Assembly: GCA_035079385.1 (NCBI GenBank)
Contig: JAVHKY010000024.1
Location: 2,356,001-2,420,000 of the forward strand
Source: Aspidiotus rigidus
Taxonomy: Eukaryota > Arthropoda > Insecta > Hemiptera > Diaspididae
Direction of reading: 5' to 3'
Length of the DNA stretch: 64,000 nucleotides
Of this stretch, positions 6,996-15,588 are shown piece by piece. How positions within the stretch are numbered: the first letter of the stretch is position 1; the number at the start of each line of letters is the position of its first letter. A program made the position numbers and the translations under genes. The notes beneath the pieces are model-generated. The model was not told the origin of the DNA. It ran no database searches and saw only the letters and a program-made list of their open reading frames with translations.

Positions 6996-9900
6996 ATGGT
7001 GAAGAAGAAGTTTCATGAACTTACTCGGGATCAACTCCGCGAGGAACTCTTGAATCGTAACCTCTCTGTTAGCGGAACCAAAAATGAATTAGCCGATCGT
7101 CTGGAAAAAGCATTCGAAGACTCGGGTTTGGACGTGGCCAATTTTGAATTTGAGGTTGACGAGGCTACTGGAAACCTTGGGACTGGTACGCCAACAAAGC
7201 AGTCTCCAGCCATAGATTTGAGTGCAATGCTGCAAATGTTGACCGATACAATGGCTAAAAATTCAGAAGATCTGAAGACTGGGTTTACTGCAATGGAGGA
7301 GAAATTTGAACGGAACAAGAACGCAGTGGAGGAGAAACTCGAACGGAACAAGAACGCAGTGGAGGAGAAACTCGAACGGAACAAGAACGCGATGGAGGAG
7401 AAGCTCGAACGGAATAAGGCAGAAATCTTTGATGGGCTCAGAGAGACTATCGATGTTGAGGTTAAACGCCAAATTGAACCAATCCAACATCAGGTTGAGG
7501 GAATCCAACAGGAATTTGGGCAACAATGGAAAATTATAGAGGAACGACTTCAAAGACTGGAAGGAAATCCAACAGTAAGCATGGTTGTGGATCCGCCAGG
7601 CGTTACTTTTTTCAGTTCTGGATCTAATGAAGGAAACATACCAGTTACGGAACCATCAAAGGCCAAAGTCAAAATACCAACATTTGATGGCGAGATCTCT
7701 TGGGAACTGTACAAATCACAGTTTGAAATTGCAGCTCAACTCAATGGATGGGATGACAAAGCCAAGGCTGGTAATTTGATTGTCAGCTTGAGAGGAGCTG
7801 CACTACAGCTGCTGTCCAACATTACTGAGGGTGATAAGAAGAATTACCAGAAGTTGGTTGAGGTCCTTGAACAACGCTTTGGTCAAGCTCACTTGGCTCC
7901 CATCAGGAGAAGAGAACTGAAATACCGTCGACAGAACCATGGAGAAAGTCTTCAAGCGTTTTCAAGTGAAATCCTAAAATTAACTCACCAAGCTTACCCA
8001 GAAGCTACTATGTCAGCCATTGAACAAACTGCGCTTGAGGCATTCATTGATGGAATATTTGACTGGGAGGTTCAGAGTCAAGTTCGCATTGCGCGTTGCA
8101 AAACCTTGAAAGAAGCATTATCCTTTGCCCTGGAAGTAGAAGCTGCAAGAAAGGCGTCTTGTAGACGAGGTTCCACAAATTTGAAGCAAACAAAGGTCAG
8201 ACCAACTGGAGACAAACGTCGATGCTACCACTGTGATGAAGAGGGTCACATCAAGCTCAGTTGCCCTAAGTGGAGATCACTGCAAGGTGGAAAACTCCAA
8301 CCTGGAGTTGCCAGGGGCCAACCAACTCTAGGGCCAAGGAGAAGGGCCCAAGAAATAAGAATTTCCAAAATGCGTACTTCAGGTGAGAACGTTTATGTAT
8401 CGGGATGGAATGATAGTATTGGACGCAATATAGACATGTGCATGGACTGCGCTGCTACTGGTTCAGTTATCAAGACACAATTGGTCAAGGACATCCCAGG
8501 TTTATCCATTAATTGGAGAGAAAAATACCGCCTCAGGACTGCCATGGGTGAACAAGCTTGGACCAAGGGCACTGTTGAGCTATCTATCAAGATTTCCTCA
8601 ATGGTAATAACTGGAAAATTCATCCTTGCTGATATCGAAGATGACTGTATTCTGGGGCTGGATTTAATGCGAAAGTATGGGTTGATTATTGATCTGAAAC
8701 ATGACCTTTTAAGAAGTCCCTGTGGAGATATACCACTTTATGAGTTGGAAGCCAAGGATTGTCTCCTCCAGACCAAAGTTGAAGAAGAACTAAGCACTGT
8801 AGTCAATGACGTGAAGAAAGAAGTCTCAGTGAAATCCATACAACTAGATTCCAATGTGGATATGAGAAATGCTCAACAACTGGATAAAGATATTTCGGTC
8901 ATCTTAGCCTGGAAGGAGAAAGGTGAACGACCAGTCTGGCAGGATATCAGCTCGCAGTCAGTAAATTTAAAGATTTTATGGTCACAATGGGACTCGCTTC
9001 AAGTAGAAAATGGAATTGTTTACCGGATCTGGGAAACAACAGATGGCAGATCAGACCGGCGTCAACTACTGATACCTGAAGCACTTGTTCCGGATGTCTT
9101 GAAGAGTGTTCATGATGACGCATCTGGTAGTCATCTTGGAATAACAAAAACATTGGCCAAGATTCGGGAACGGTTTTACTGGCCAGCCTGTAGAAGTGAT
9201 ATAGAGGATTGGATTCAATGTTGCAGAACATGTAATGCCAGTAAGGGGCCCAATACTAGGGGCCGAGCTAAGATGCAAATCTACAATGTGGGATACCCTT
9301 TTGAACGGATTGCGGCAGATATCTCAGGACCATTTCCAGAAACTGACCAAGGTAATCGTTATATTCTAGTAGTAGGAGATTACTTCAGCAAATGGATGGA
9401 TGCTTACCCACTGCCAAATTGTGAAGCCGTCACTGTTGCAACAGCGCTGGTGGAAAACTGGATTTCAAGGTTTGGAGTACCTCTGGAGTTACACTCAGAC
9501 CAGGGAAGAAACTTTGAATCCCAGGTATTTGGAGAAGTGGCTAAGCTGATGGGATTGAGGAAAACTCGTACAACACCACTCCACCCACAATCTGATGGTA
9601 TGGTCGAGAGGTTCAACAAAACAATAGACCAATTCCTATCCAAAGTAATTGATAGTGACCAGCGGAATTGGGACAAGCTACTTCCATTGTTCCTGCTAGC
9701 CTATCGGTCTTCAATCCATGAGAGCACCAAGGAAACACCTGCAAAAATCATTTTTGGAAGAGAACTTCGATTACCGTGTGATTTAGAGCTGGGCACCCCT
9801 CCTCAGCCACCTCAAGAAGTCAAGCCATTCACACAAGAACTGAAGAACCGACTTAAGCAGGTACATGAGCTGGTCAGGGAAAATTTAGAAGTTGCTAGCG

Positions 9901-10157
9901 ACCGGATGAAGGCACGCTATGACATCTGTGCAGATGAAACCAAGTTTGAACCTCAGGATAGGGTGTGGTTCTACAACCCACAGAGAAAGAAAGGGAAGAA
10001 CCCAAAATTACAGTGCAATTGGGAAGGACCTTGGACAGTCGTGAAGAGAATCAACGATGTCATCTATCGCATCCAACAGGACAGAAAGTTCAAAGTAGTC
10101 CACCGAAATAGACTAGCTGTATGGAGTCCGGCGTTTGAACGGGACGTTCAAAACTGA
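6996..10157 (+). CDS. SAP-Gag-protease-integrase polyprotein without reverse transcriptase (1053 aa)
   Basis: Single uninterrupted ORF. In order: a SAP-type DNA-binding motif (residues ~5-40, LREELLNRNLSVSGTKNELA); a coiled coil with 11-residue NKNAVEEKLER repeats (~100-150); a Gag core (~225-390, KVKIPTFDGEISWELYKSQF); a CCHC zinc knuckle (~409-422, CYHCDEEGHIKLSC); a retroviral-type aspartic protease (~478-565); an integrase with HHCC N-domain (~704-745), catalytic D~775, D~833, E~869 (ISGPF, HSDQGRN, VERFN), and a C-terminal WEGPWTVV module resembling GPY/F. Between protease and integrase there are only ~60 linker residues where related elements carry ~450-500 residues of RT-RNase H. The protease active site reads CMDCAATG instead of DTGA/DSGA, so activity is doubtful. 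The stop codon overlaps the purine tract. The product probably assembles and integrates but needs RT, and perhaps protease, from a helper. Confidence 0.93.
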   Translation: MVKKKFHELTRDQLREELLNRNLSVSGTKNELADRLEKAFEDSGLDVANFEFEVDEATGNLGTGTPTKQSPAIDLSAMLQMLTDTMAKNSEDLKTGFTAMEEKFERNKNAVEEKLERNKNAVEEKLERNKNAMEEKLERNKAEIFDGLRETIDVEVKRQIEPIQHQVEGIQQEFGQQWKIIEERLQRLEGNPTVSMVVDPPGVTFFSSGSNEGNIPVTEPSKAKVKIPTFDGEISWELYKSQFEIAAQLNGWDDKAKAGNLIVSLRGAALQLLSNITEGDKKNYQKLVEVLEQRFGQAHLAPIRRRELKYRRQNHGESLQAFSSEILKLTHQAYPEATMSAIEQTALEAFIDGIFDWEVQSQVRIARCKTLKEALSFALEVEAARKASCRRGSTNLKQTKVRPTGDKRRCYHCDEEGHIKLSCPKWRSLQGGKLQPGVARGQPTLGPRRRAQEIRISKMRTSGENVYVSGWNDSIGRNIDMCMDCAATGSVIKTQLVKDIPGLSINWREKYRLRTAMGEQAWTKGTVELSIKISSMVITGKFILADIEDDCILGLDLMRKYGLIIDLKHDLLRSPCGDIPLYELEAKDCLLQTKVEEELSTVVNDVKKEVSVKSIQLDSNVDMRNAQQLDKDISVILAWKEKGERPVWQDISSQSVNLKILWSQWDSLQVENGIVYRIWETTDGRSDRRQLLIPEALVPDVLKSVHDDASGSHLGITKTLAKIRERFYWPACRSDIEDWIQCCRTCNASKGPNTRGRAKMQIYNVGYPFERIAADISGPFPETDQGNRYILVVGDYFSKWMDAYPLPNCEAVTVATALVENWISRFGVPLELHSDQGRNFESQVFGEVAKLMGLRKTRTTPLHPQSDGMVERFNKTIDQFLSKVIDSDQRNWDKLLPLFLLAYRSSIHESTKETPAKIIFGRELRLPCDLELGTPPQPPQEVKPFTQELKNRLKQVHELVRENLEVASDRMKARYDICADETKFEPQDRVWFYNPQRKKGKNPKLQCNWEGPWTVVKRINDVIYRIQQDRKFKVVHRNRLAVWSPAFERDVQN
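7303..7420 (+). repeat. 33-bp in-frame tandem repeat in gag (coiled coil)
   Basis: A unit like GAGGAGAAACTCGAACGGAACAAGAACGCAGTG is repeated about four times, encoding 11-residue hendecads (EEKLERNKNAV). This is consistent with an expanded coiled coil in Gag. Confidence 0.8.
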
Positions 10158-10168
10158 GGAGGGGAAAG
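10156..10168 (+). promoter_or_regulatory. Polypurine tract of the LTR element
   Basis: GAGGAGGGGAAAG lies immediately before the TG of the 3' LTR, the site expected to prime plus-strand DNA synthesis. The TGA stop of the polyprotein overlaps its first bases. Confidence 0.85.
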
Positions 10169-10550
10169 TGTGGCGTTCTGCTATAATAGCAGACACCGCA
10201 AGGAAGCGTACTTATCGCTTAACTACTTCGCCGAATACGCTTGAACAACCTAGAACGTGCTCGATTGATTGTAAGGGCTCTTGCATAACCTGTTTGCCGT
10301 TCTAGAAGAAATCTCGAGAATTCCGGAAATAAGGGTGAGACTATAAATAGCCGGCAGCAACCCGATAAAGCGATTCAGTTGTAATCTTGAAAGCGATAGT
10401 TAACGTGTTCTCGTTCTTTAACGCGATTGTGTTACAGTTTAACGGTGTTTAGAAGTGTTGTACTTGCGGTACCAGTAATAAAGCTCGGTTTTTGTAATTG
10501 TTCTTTATTATCGGTGTCAAGAGATATTTGGTGACTGGTAGAACGTCACA
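10169..10550 (+). repeat. 3' LTR (382 bp)
   Basis: Full-length copy of the 5' LTR, with no differences seen by eye, ending GGTAGAACGTCACA and followed by the ATAT target duplication. Confidence 0.95.
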
Positions 10551-10554
10551 ATAT

Positions 10555-11100
10555 TATAAAGTCGATAATGACAAAAATCAAAACATAGATGAGGAAAATT
10601 GAAATGGGCAATGAAACTTCCACTTTGTCTTTACCTGAATTTCAACATTACTCCCCAGTGTTCAGGCTACGAGCCTATTGCGATAATGTAGAAGAAAAAA
10701 AAAAAAAATCATATGTATACCTGCATAACGCAGTAATTATAAAATACACGGCCAATATTCAATCCATCGCTTACGTGCAACGTTTGTTTAACGTATCCAA
10801 TAAACGTCGAATTTTTTCAATCATATATGACTGGTAATGAGAAGTTTTTGCAGCCAATAGGTGTATGATGCTTTAATCACGTGGCAAACGAACTCAAATA
10901 AATTGAATAAGCGAGATTTAGCTCTTACGGCTCTATACGTGGACCACGTATGTTTTGAGATTTACTCAAGAACCACTAGTCCAACCGATACAAAAATTAC
11001 AGAGCAATAAGATTGAATAAACTATGACGTAATGTAGTGATATGAAGATAATAAGATTGATATTTTTTGAGAAACAACACTAAGAAATTCGAGGAAAATT
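10555..11100. other. Intergenic stretch, no gene seen
   Basis: AT-rich sequence. An ATG-started 82-codon ORF at 10589 contains a poly-Lys run and no recognisable domain, so it is not annotated. Confidence 0.5.
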
Positions 11101-11109
11101 GAGAGTTAC

Positions 11110-11262
11110 TCAACTACTCGAGAAATCTAAGAAAAAAATTCACATTCCCAACTTCAGATAATCCACTACAACTTGGCCAAATTTCATGAGAATCCAACCA
11201 GTAGTTTTTGAGGAGTTGCGTGGACAAAAAAATCTTATATATATATATATATATAAGGAAAC
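11110..11262. repeat. Retroposon-like 3' end with (TA)n tail
   Basis: CCAAATTTCATGAGAATCCAACCAGTAGTTTTTGAG, a terminal (TA)n tract at about 11236-11258 and the preceding AACTTGGCC resemble the 3' end of insect RTE-like/SINE retroposons that finish in short TA- or A-rich repeats. The family is not named; recognition is by pattern only. Confidence 0.4.
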
Positions 11263-11871
11263 CTGAAATTTTCTTATTAGGGTAGAAGTGATCTAGGACC
11301 TCCAAAACGTCGAGAAAATTCATTGCCCCCTCCCCCTGAATACTTTGCGTCGGGTGTAATACCTCACTTTTTACAAGTAAAAAGTCGGTAAAACTTATAA
11401 AATAATTTTTCCCGTCCCCGATTCATTTCATTCGTGAATAGTTTAGGCGTGGAACACGTTCTTCTTTTATGTTCTTCTTTTATGTTACTATATTTCGTAG
11501 AATACAGGGGTAAAACATTTATTTTTGTAACACAATATTTTGTTATAATTATGCCACTATAATTGGCTGGCAATCGTTGGCAAGCTCCTAAATTTCTCAG
11601 AGTTACGTGGCCACCAAACAAGGCTGAAAAATTTAAGCGTATATTTAATGTAGGAAAAAGAAAAAAAGGAAAATGAACAATAAAAGAAAAAGTCTTTATT
11701 CCAAAAAAAAAATAAGAAGGAACATTTGCCACAACATATTTTATACGTGGCTAGAAAATAATGTGATTAGGAGTTAGTGCTGGCTTATATTTAACCTTCG
11801 TGCCGTTAGAAGGAACCAAAAACAATAACAAAAAAACGGCAGAAAATAAAATATTTCTCACTGAATATAGT
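11263..11871. other. Intergenic stretch, no gene seen
   Basis: Low-complexity A/T-rich DNA with a short duplication (CTTCTTTTATGTT.CTTCTTTTATGTTA, about 11460-11485). No gene is supported. Confidence 0.5.
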
Positions 11872-12116
11872 GATGCGGTGCGCGAAACCCTAGGGTAAGT
11901 CGGAAAACCAAATTGTGCAGGAGAGCTAAAAAACGAAAACAAAAAACATTAAAAAAGAGGTTTTGGACGATTTGGATACGTTGTCATGTATACTTTCATG
12001 AGCACTAAGTCACTTTCCCAAAAAACATCAAATTCCGTGATATCTAGAGAATTTTTTGGTAGTGAATTTAGAAAAAAAAAAATTCCGACTTATCCTAGGG
12101 TTTCGCGCACCGCATC
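11872..12116. mobile_element. Foldback/MITE-like element with 33-bp inverted termini
   Basis: GATGCGGTGCGCGAAACCCTAGGGTAAGTCGGA (11872-11904) is the reverse complement, with one mismatch, of 12084-12116. The 245-bp unit carries no ORF. No clear target duplication is seen at the edges. Confidence 0.6.
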
Positions 12117-12239
12117 ATTTTATTATTATGAATTTTTAATTTGCGATTTTTTTTTTCTTTTTCTTTCGCGGTGTCATCGCTCTTGTCGGACGAGAAAACA
12201 GGTCTCTTGGCCTATGTAACGCATTAATAATATACTTAC

Positions 12240-12431
12240 TGCCGAATTGTCTCTATTAACAACATTACCCATTTCTACTTCATTTGATCTTAATAACTTC
12301 CGTTTTTCTCGATATCTCTTATTCCTTTCTTTTTTCAATTGGTTCGCATTTTCACCCAACTCATTTTCTATTAATTTCCTTTTACAAGTAGGCTTACTTC
12401 CTTCAAAATTGCCTCTAATAATATCACCCAT
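12240..12431 (-). CDS. Candidate first coding exon, basic-region protein (64 codons)
   Basis: On the minus strand an ATG at 12431 opens 64 codons, MGDIIRGNFEGSKPTCKRKL..., ending NSA before a near-perfect donor, GCA|GTAAGTATA. The middle is highly basic (KKERNKRYREKRKLL). Proteins with an ERxKRYREKRK patch are frequent in insect transposon ORFs and in nuclear proteins. No domain is identified. It could be an upstream exon of the zinc-finger gene (same strand), but its phase-0 end does not fit the phase-2 acceptors seen there, so an intermediate exon would be required. It may equally belong to a transposon-derived gene. Confidence 0.35.
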
Positions 12432-13320
12432 TTTTACTAAATTATTTTATCACTATAAGGCTGGAAAATCTATATTCAACAAATCACACAAAATATTAAT
12501 CAAGTAGGAATATATGAACTACCACAACCGCAGTTGTATTATACAAAGAACATTCCTGTAAGAAAACTATAAACGCACTGAAAAATAATGAATACACTTG
12601 AAAGACCTTCATTGAAATCTACAAAGATAAGGAGCCGAGGAGGAAGGGAAATGGGTTACATAACAAAAGAAAAAAAATAACAAAAGAAACCTGAACACAA
12701 AGAAAAATATAACAAAAGAAACGAAGGCCTGCATTAAAAACACCCTCATTGACATCAGCATAGAGTGACGTCAGCGTCTTCCGTCTCGCATGTCGTTTTC
12801 GCATGTCGTTTTTTACCGATTCACTTCTAGGCCAAAGACGTGTTCCACGTCAAAAATAGTGCTTCATAATTTGAGAATGGGTTTGCCAGCTTGAGTGAAG
12901 TGTGGCAACAAAGTGAGAGAAATGGGTAGTCTGAAGAGTGGGGCACGAGAAGAAGTGTTGTGCTGGGACATAAAGACCTAGAAAAAAATGAGCAAAATTT
13001 CTGAAGCGTATGAAGATAATTTATTCATAACTGGCCAACTAGGGAATGGTATATTTTTAACTGCTCCGACTTTGTTATAAGATTTAGTGATCCATAATTC
13101 GTACCAGAAAGTGAGGTTCAGTGAACGGTAAAGAGTTTTGAGATCGTAGGCCGGAGTGAGTAATTGGTCACAAATTATAGAGAAGGAAGTCTTTGGTGGC
13201 AAGAATAACAGCGATAAGTCAATATGGGGGAAAAACACTGCTTTTATGGAGCTGAATGGGATGGAGTTTGAAGAATAATGTGGACCCAAACGCTAGAAAA
13301 TGCTTCCTCATATTTCCGAG
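12432..13320. other. Intergenic stretch, no gene seen
   Basis: No convincing ORF on either strand. A short duplication, CGCATGTCGTTTT (about 12787 and 12800), and a TGACGTCA octamer at 12770 are present. Confidence 0.45.
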
Positions 13321-13484
13321 CAGATGGCCACTGGCACGCTACTATCGTGTCCTCGTTTCTTTATGTAACTATTACACTACTACACGCATAGAAAATAAGA
13401 CGATGCCGGTGGTATGCTTTTGTGCTGATCTATTCTTTACCTAATGAAACTGAAATGCGATAGTAGCGCACCGGTGGCTATCAG
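13321..13484. mobile_element. Small foldback element with ~27-bp inverted termini
   Basis: CAGATGGCCACTGGCACGCTACTATCG at 13321-13347 pairs with CGATAGTAGCGCACCGGTGGCTATCAG at 13458-13484 with four mismatches. The 164-bp unit has no coding capacity and looks like a short MITE. Confidence 0.55.
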
Positions 13485-13514
13485 TCTAAGTCACCTATTA
13501 ACAGGCAACCTGTC

Positions 13515-14235
13515 TTATCGAGAGGGGCGGAAAAACGGGTCAGCCGGCAAAACTCGGAGCTCGGAAATTTTTCATAACTTGGGGCGAAGTCTATAACGTC
13601 ACAGTTTGATGACGTCTTAGGAAATTCTTGTGACGTCATAATCTGAAGACGTCATGTTTTCTCAGGTTCCTTTCCTATCATATATAGCTTGGAAGTCAAA
13701 ATTCCTATCATAATAAATTTGAAGTCGAAAACTGGGAACCTGTTTTATCGGGGCAGGTTTTTAAGAAAAAACATCCACCGTCCGCCGCCCGGTCGGCTGG
13801 TGAAGCTTGGAGCTCGAAAAATTTTCCAAGTCCTCCTATCATATATAGCTTGGGGCGGGGCCTGTGACGTCACAGTTTGATGACGTCATAGGTCAGCCTT
13901 GAGTCATCACAATCTGGTGACGTCATAAATCAGTTTTTTCCATGTCCTCCTCCTATCATAAATAGCTTTGGGGCGGGGCTGGTGACGTCACAATAGGTCA
14001 ACCTTATGACTTCACAATCTACATTTTTCAGATCCTATGTGCCCCATAAAACAAGTTTCCTGCCACCCCTCGCTCAACACCGTTGAAGAACCCGTGAGTT
14101 TGTACAAGTCCTCCTCCTACCACATGTAGCTCCAAAGTCTGGATTTGTGACGTCATAAACCCTCCATAAAACAGGTTCCCTCCCGCGCCTTGTTTAACTC
14201 CGTTAAAGAACCCGTGAGTTTTTTTCAAAATGATG
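13515..14235. repeat. Degenerate tandem repeat rich in TGACGTCA octamers
   Basis: Repeated modules contain GGGAACCTGTTTTATCG, TCCTCCTATCATATATAGCTT, GGGGCGGGGCCTGTGACGTCA and CACAATCTGATGACGTCATA. The CRE palindrome TGACGTCA or a close variant occurs at about 13594, 13609, 13631, 13866, 13880, 13918, 13983 and 14148. The same module recurs at 15840-16290 and in part near 56200-56275, so it is a dispersed family. No ORF. Confidence 0.7.
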
Positions 14236-14630
14236 GCTCTTCTGAAGAATTCGAATTTATCTTCGAAAACTTTTCATCGAGAGAAAAGATGCAGCATAAA
14301 ATTTGCGCTCAAATGACCGCACGCTTATAAGCAACTCTGACAACATTCTGTTTCACCATTTGTCCCTGCGACATCTGGCGGGATAAATTAGCTCAATATT
14401 TTATGAACAGCAGACAAAATGTTATGCTTGTCATCTTCTCTCTCTTGGATATGTATTTTCAATTTTGCTTGATTCAGGTGAAAATAGTTTGATTAAGAAG
14501 GGAAAAACACAAGTGCGTAGTTGCTTACGCAAACTCGGTACCAACAGGCATTCTGAACGACGGAATCGATTAAGATTCATTGAAATGTGATTTTTATATT
14601 CAGATTCAATTATTACTAGGTAGTCGAAGG
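14236..14630. other. Intergenic stretch with a short dispersed repeat
   Basis: TGCGACATCTGGCGGGATAAATTAGCTC (about 14367-14394) recurs with few changes near 23816-23843. Otherwise nothing is recognised. Confidence 0.45.
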
Positions 14631-14769
14631 ATGAAAATAAAACATTGCCTATTCATTTCATCTGTTATTATTTTTGGCACTCAGATTTCAAATGCTTGTT
14701 TATGTACGACCTTGCAGCCAACTAGCATCCAGAATTTTCAGTCTTCTGGGAGTTTCAAAGACTTGAAAG
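14631..14769 (+). CDS. Candidate first exon with signal peptide (unidentified gene)
   Basis: The ATG at 14631 starts MKIKHCLFISSVIIFGTQIS followed by NACLCTTLQ, a good cleavable signal peptide (basic n-region, hydrophobic h-region, small residues before Cys). The exon can end at AAAG|GTATGG (14769, phase 1). If unspliced the frame runs on to 14963. No second exon is assigned with confidence: GCCGACGAGGAAAC after TTTTCAG at about 15291 fits the phase but soon stops. It is not compatible with the cytosolic CRAL-TRIO gene downstream. Low confidence. Confidence 0.2.
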
Positions 14770-14963
14770 GTATGGCTCTTCCATTTCATTCTGAATCCTA
14801 CGTTTTGCACATTCGGTATTTCTTTTCTTTTTTCAACTTTTATGTACAGGGAGGAAGAGGGGTTATCAATTCGCGTGAGTTTTCTTCCTATTCTCGTGAG
14901 ATCTGTTCAGATCAAAGAATCCTTGTCCTTAAAATGATGAAAAAATTTGGTTCTACTCACTGA

Positions 14964-15354
14964 GGGCGAATACTGTTTCATGAATGAGATTTTGGATGCG
15001 GGGCTAAGTTAAAAGTTGAATTTCTCCATCCTCCCTGTAAGACGGAATTATTCACAAAATTATAAGGTATTAATCATTCAGTAATGTTGGATCAGACTGA
15101 TGAACTGCTGAAATTTAGATAGAGTAGATTTCTTGTCGCAAATACGATTTTCGAAGTAAGAAAGCCATACATTTTCTTGAAAAACGTATTAGCTATTAAA
15201 TGATCTGACTTTTGAAGCACTTTCTGCGATCGAACTCTCGCTCTCAATTTGTTCTCCTTGTCGTAAATTTATTATTGAAAATATTTTCAGGCCGACGAGG
15301 AAACTTAAAACTGAAACGTATAAAAAGTATGTAATTTTTTTTTCCTATGAATTG
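14964..15354. other. Non-coding stretch
   Basis: No gene recognised. AT-rich sequence up to the hAT-type MITE. Confidence 0.4.
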
Positions 15355-15501
15355 ACAGGCCTGAGATTGAGTCTTGGCCCGGTTTGGCCGGGCGAGGGTA
15401 AAAGAATTTGACGCCTTGCTCGGGCCAGGCTGGGCCGAGCCAAATATTTGGTACGACTAGATGAGGGTCAGGGCAGAAAATTATACGTAATCTCAGGCCT
15501 G
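15355..15501. mobile_element. hAT-type MITE (147 bp) with exact 8-bp target duplication
   Basis: The perfect 13-bp terminal inverted repeat CAGGCCTGAGATT (15355-15367) / AATCTCAGGCCTG (15489-15501) is flanked by TGAATTGA at 15347-15354 and 15502-15509. An 8-bp duplication and a CAG-start terminus are hallmarks of hAT elements. The interior is GC-rich and self-complementary (GGCCCGG..GGCCGAGCC). It lies just upstream of the first recognised CRAL-TRIO exon, so probably in its intron or 5' region. Confidence 0.85.
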
Positions 15502-15588
15502 TGAATTGAACAATTTTATTACCGTTTCCTCGCGGTAGTGAAACTAGTAATAATATATTGAATTTTTTGTGTCGTCCTATTGATCTAG

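Larger units (their letters stand above)
6546..10554 (+). mobile_element. Young LTR retrotransposon (Ty3/gypsy-like integrase) lacking RT and RNase H
   Basis: The element proper is 6550-10550, bounded by TG..CA LTRs (6550-6931 and 10169-10550). A 4-bp target duplication ATAT lies at 6546-6549 and 10551-10554. The two 382-bp LTRs appear identical by eye, indicating a very recent insertion. A tRNA-Leu-like primer-binding site, one long ORF and a purine tract lie in canonical order. The internal region is only 3.2 kb because the RT-RNase H segment is absent, although the frame is uninterrupted. Confidence 0.92.

Noticed and set aside
7031..7384. Minus-strand ORFs opposite the Gag coiled-coil repeats
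   Set aside because: Shadow frames created by the in-frame tandem repeat of the real polyprotein.
10589..10837. 82-codon ORF after the 3' LTR
   Set aside because: Contains an A-run-derived poly-Lys and no conserved pattern.
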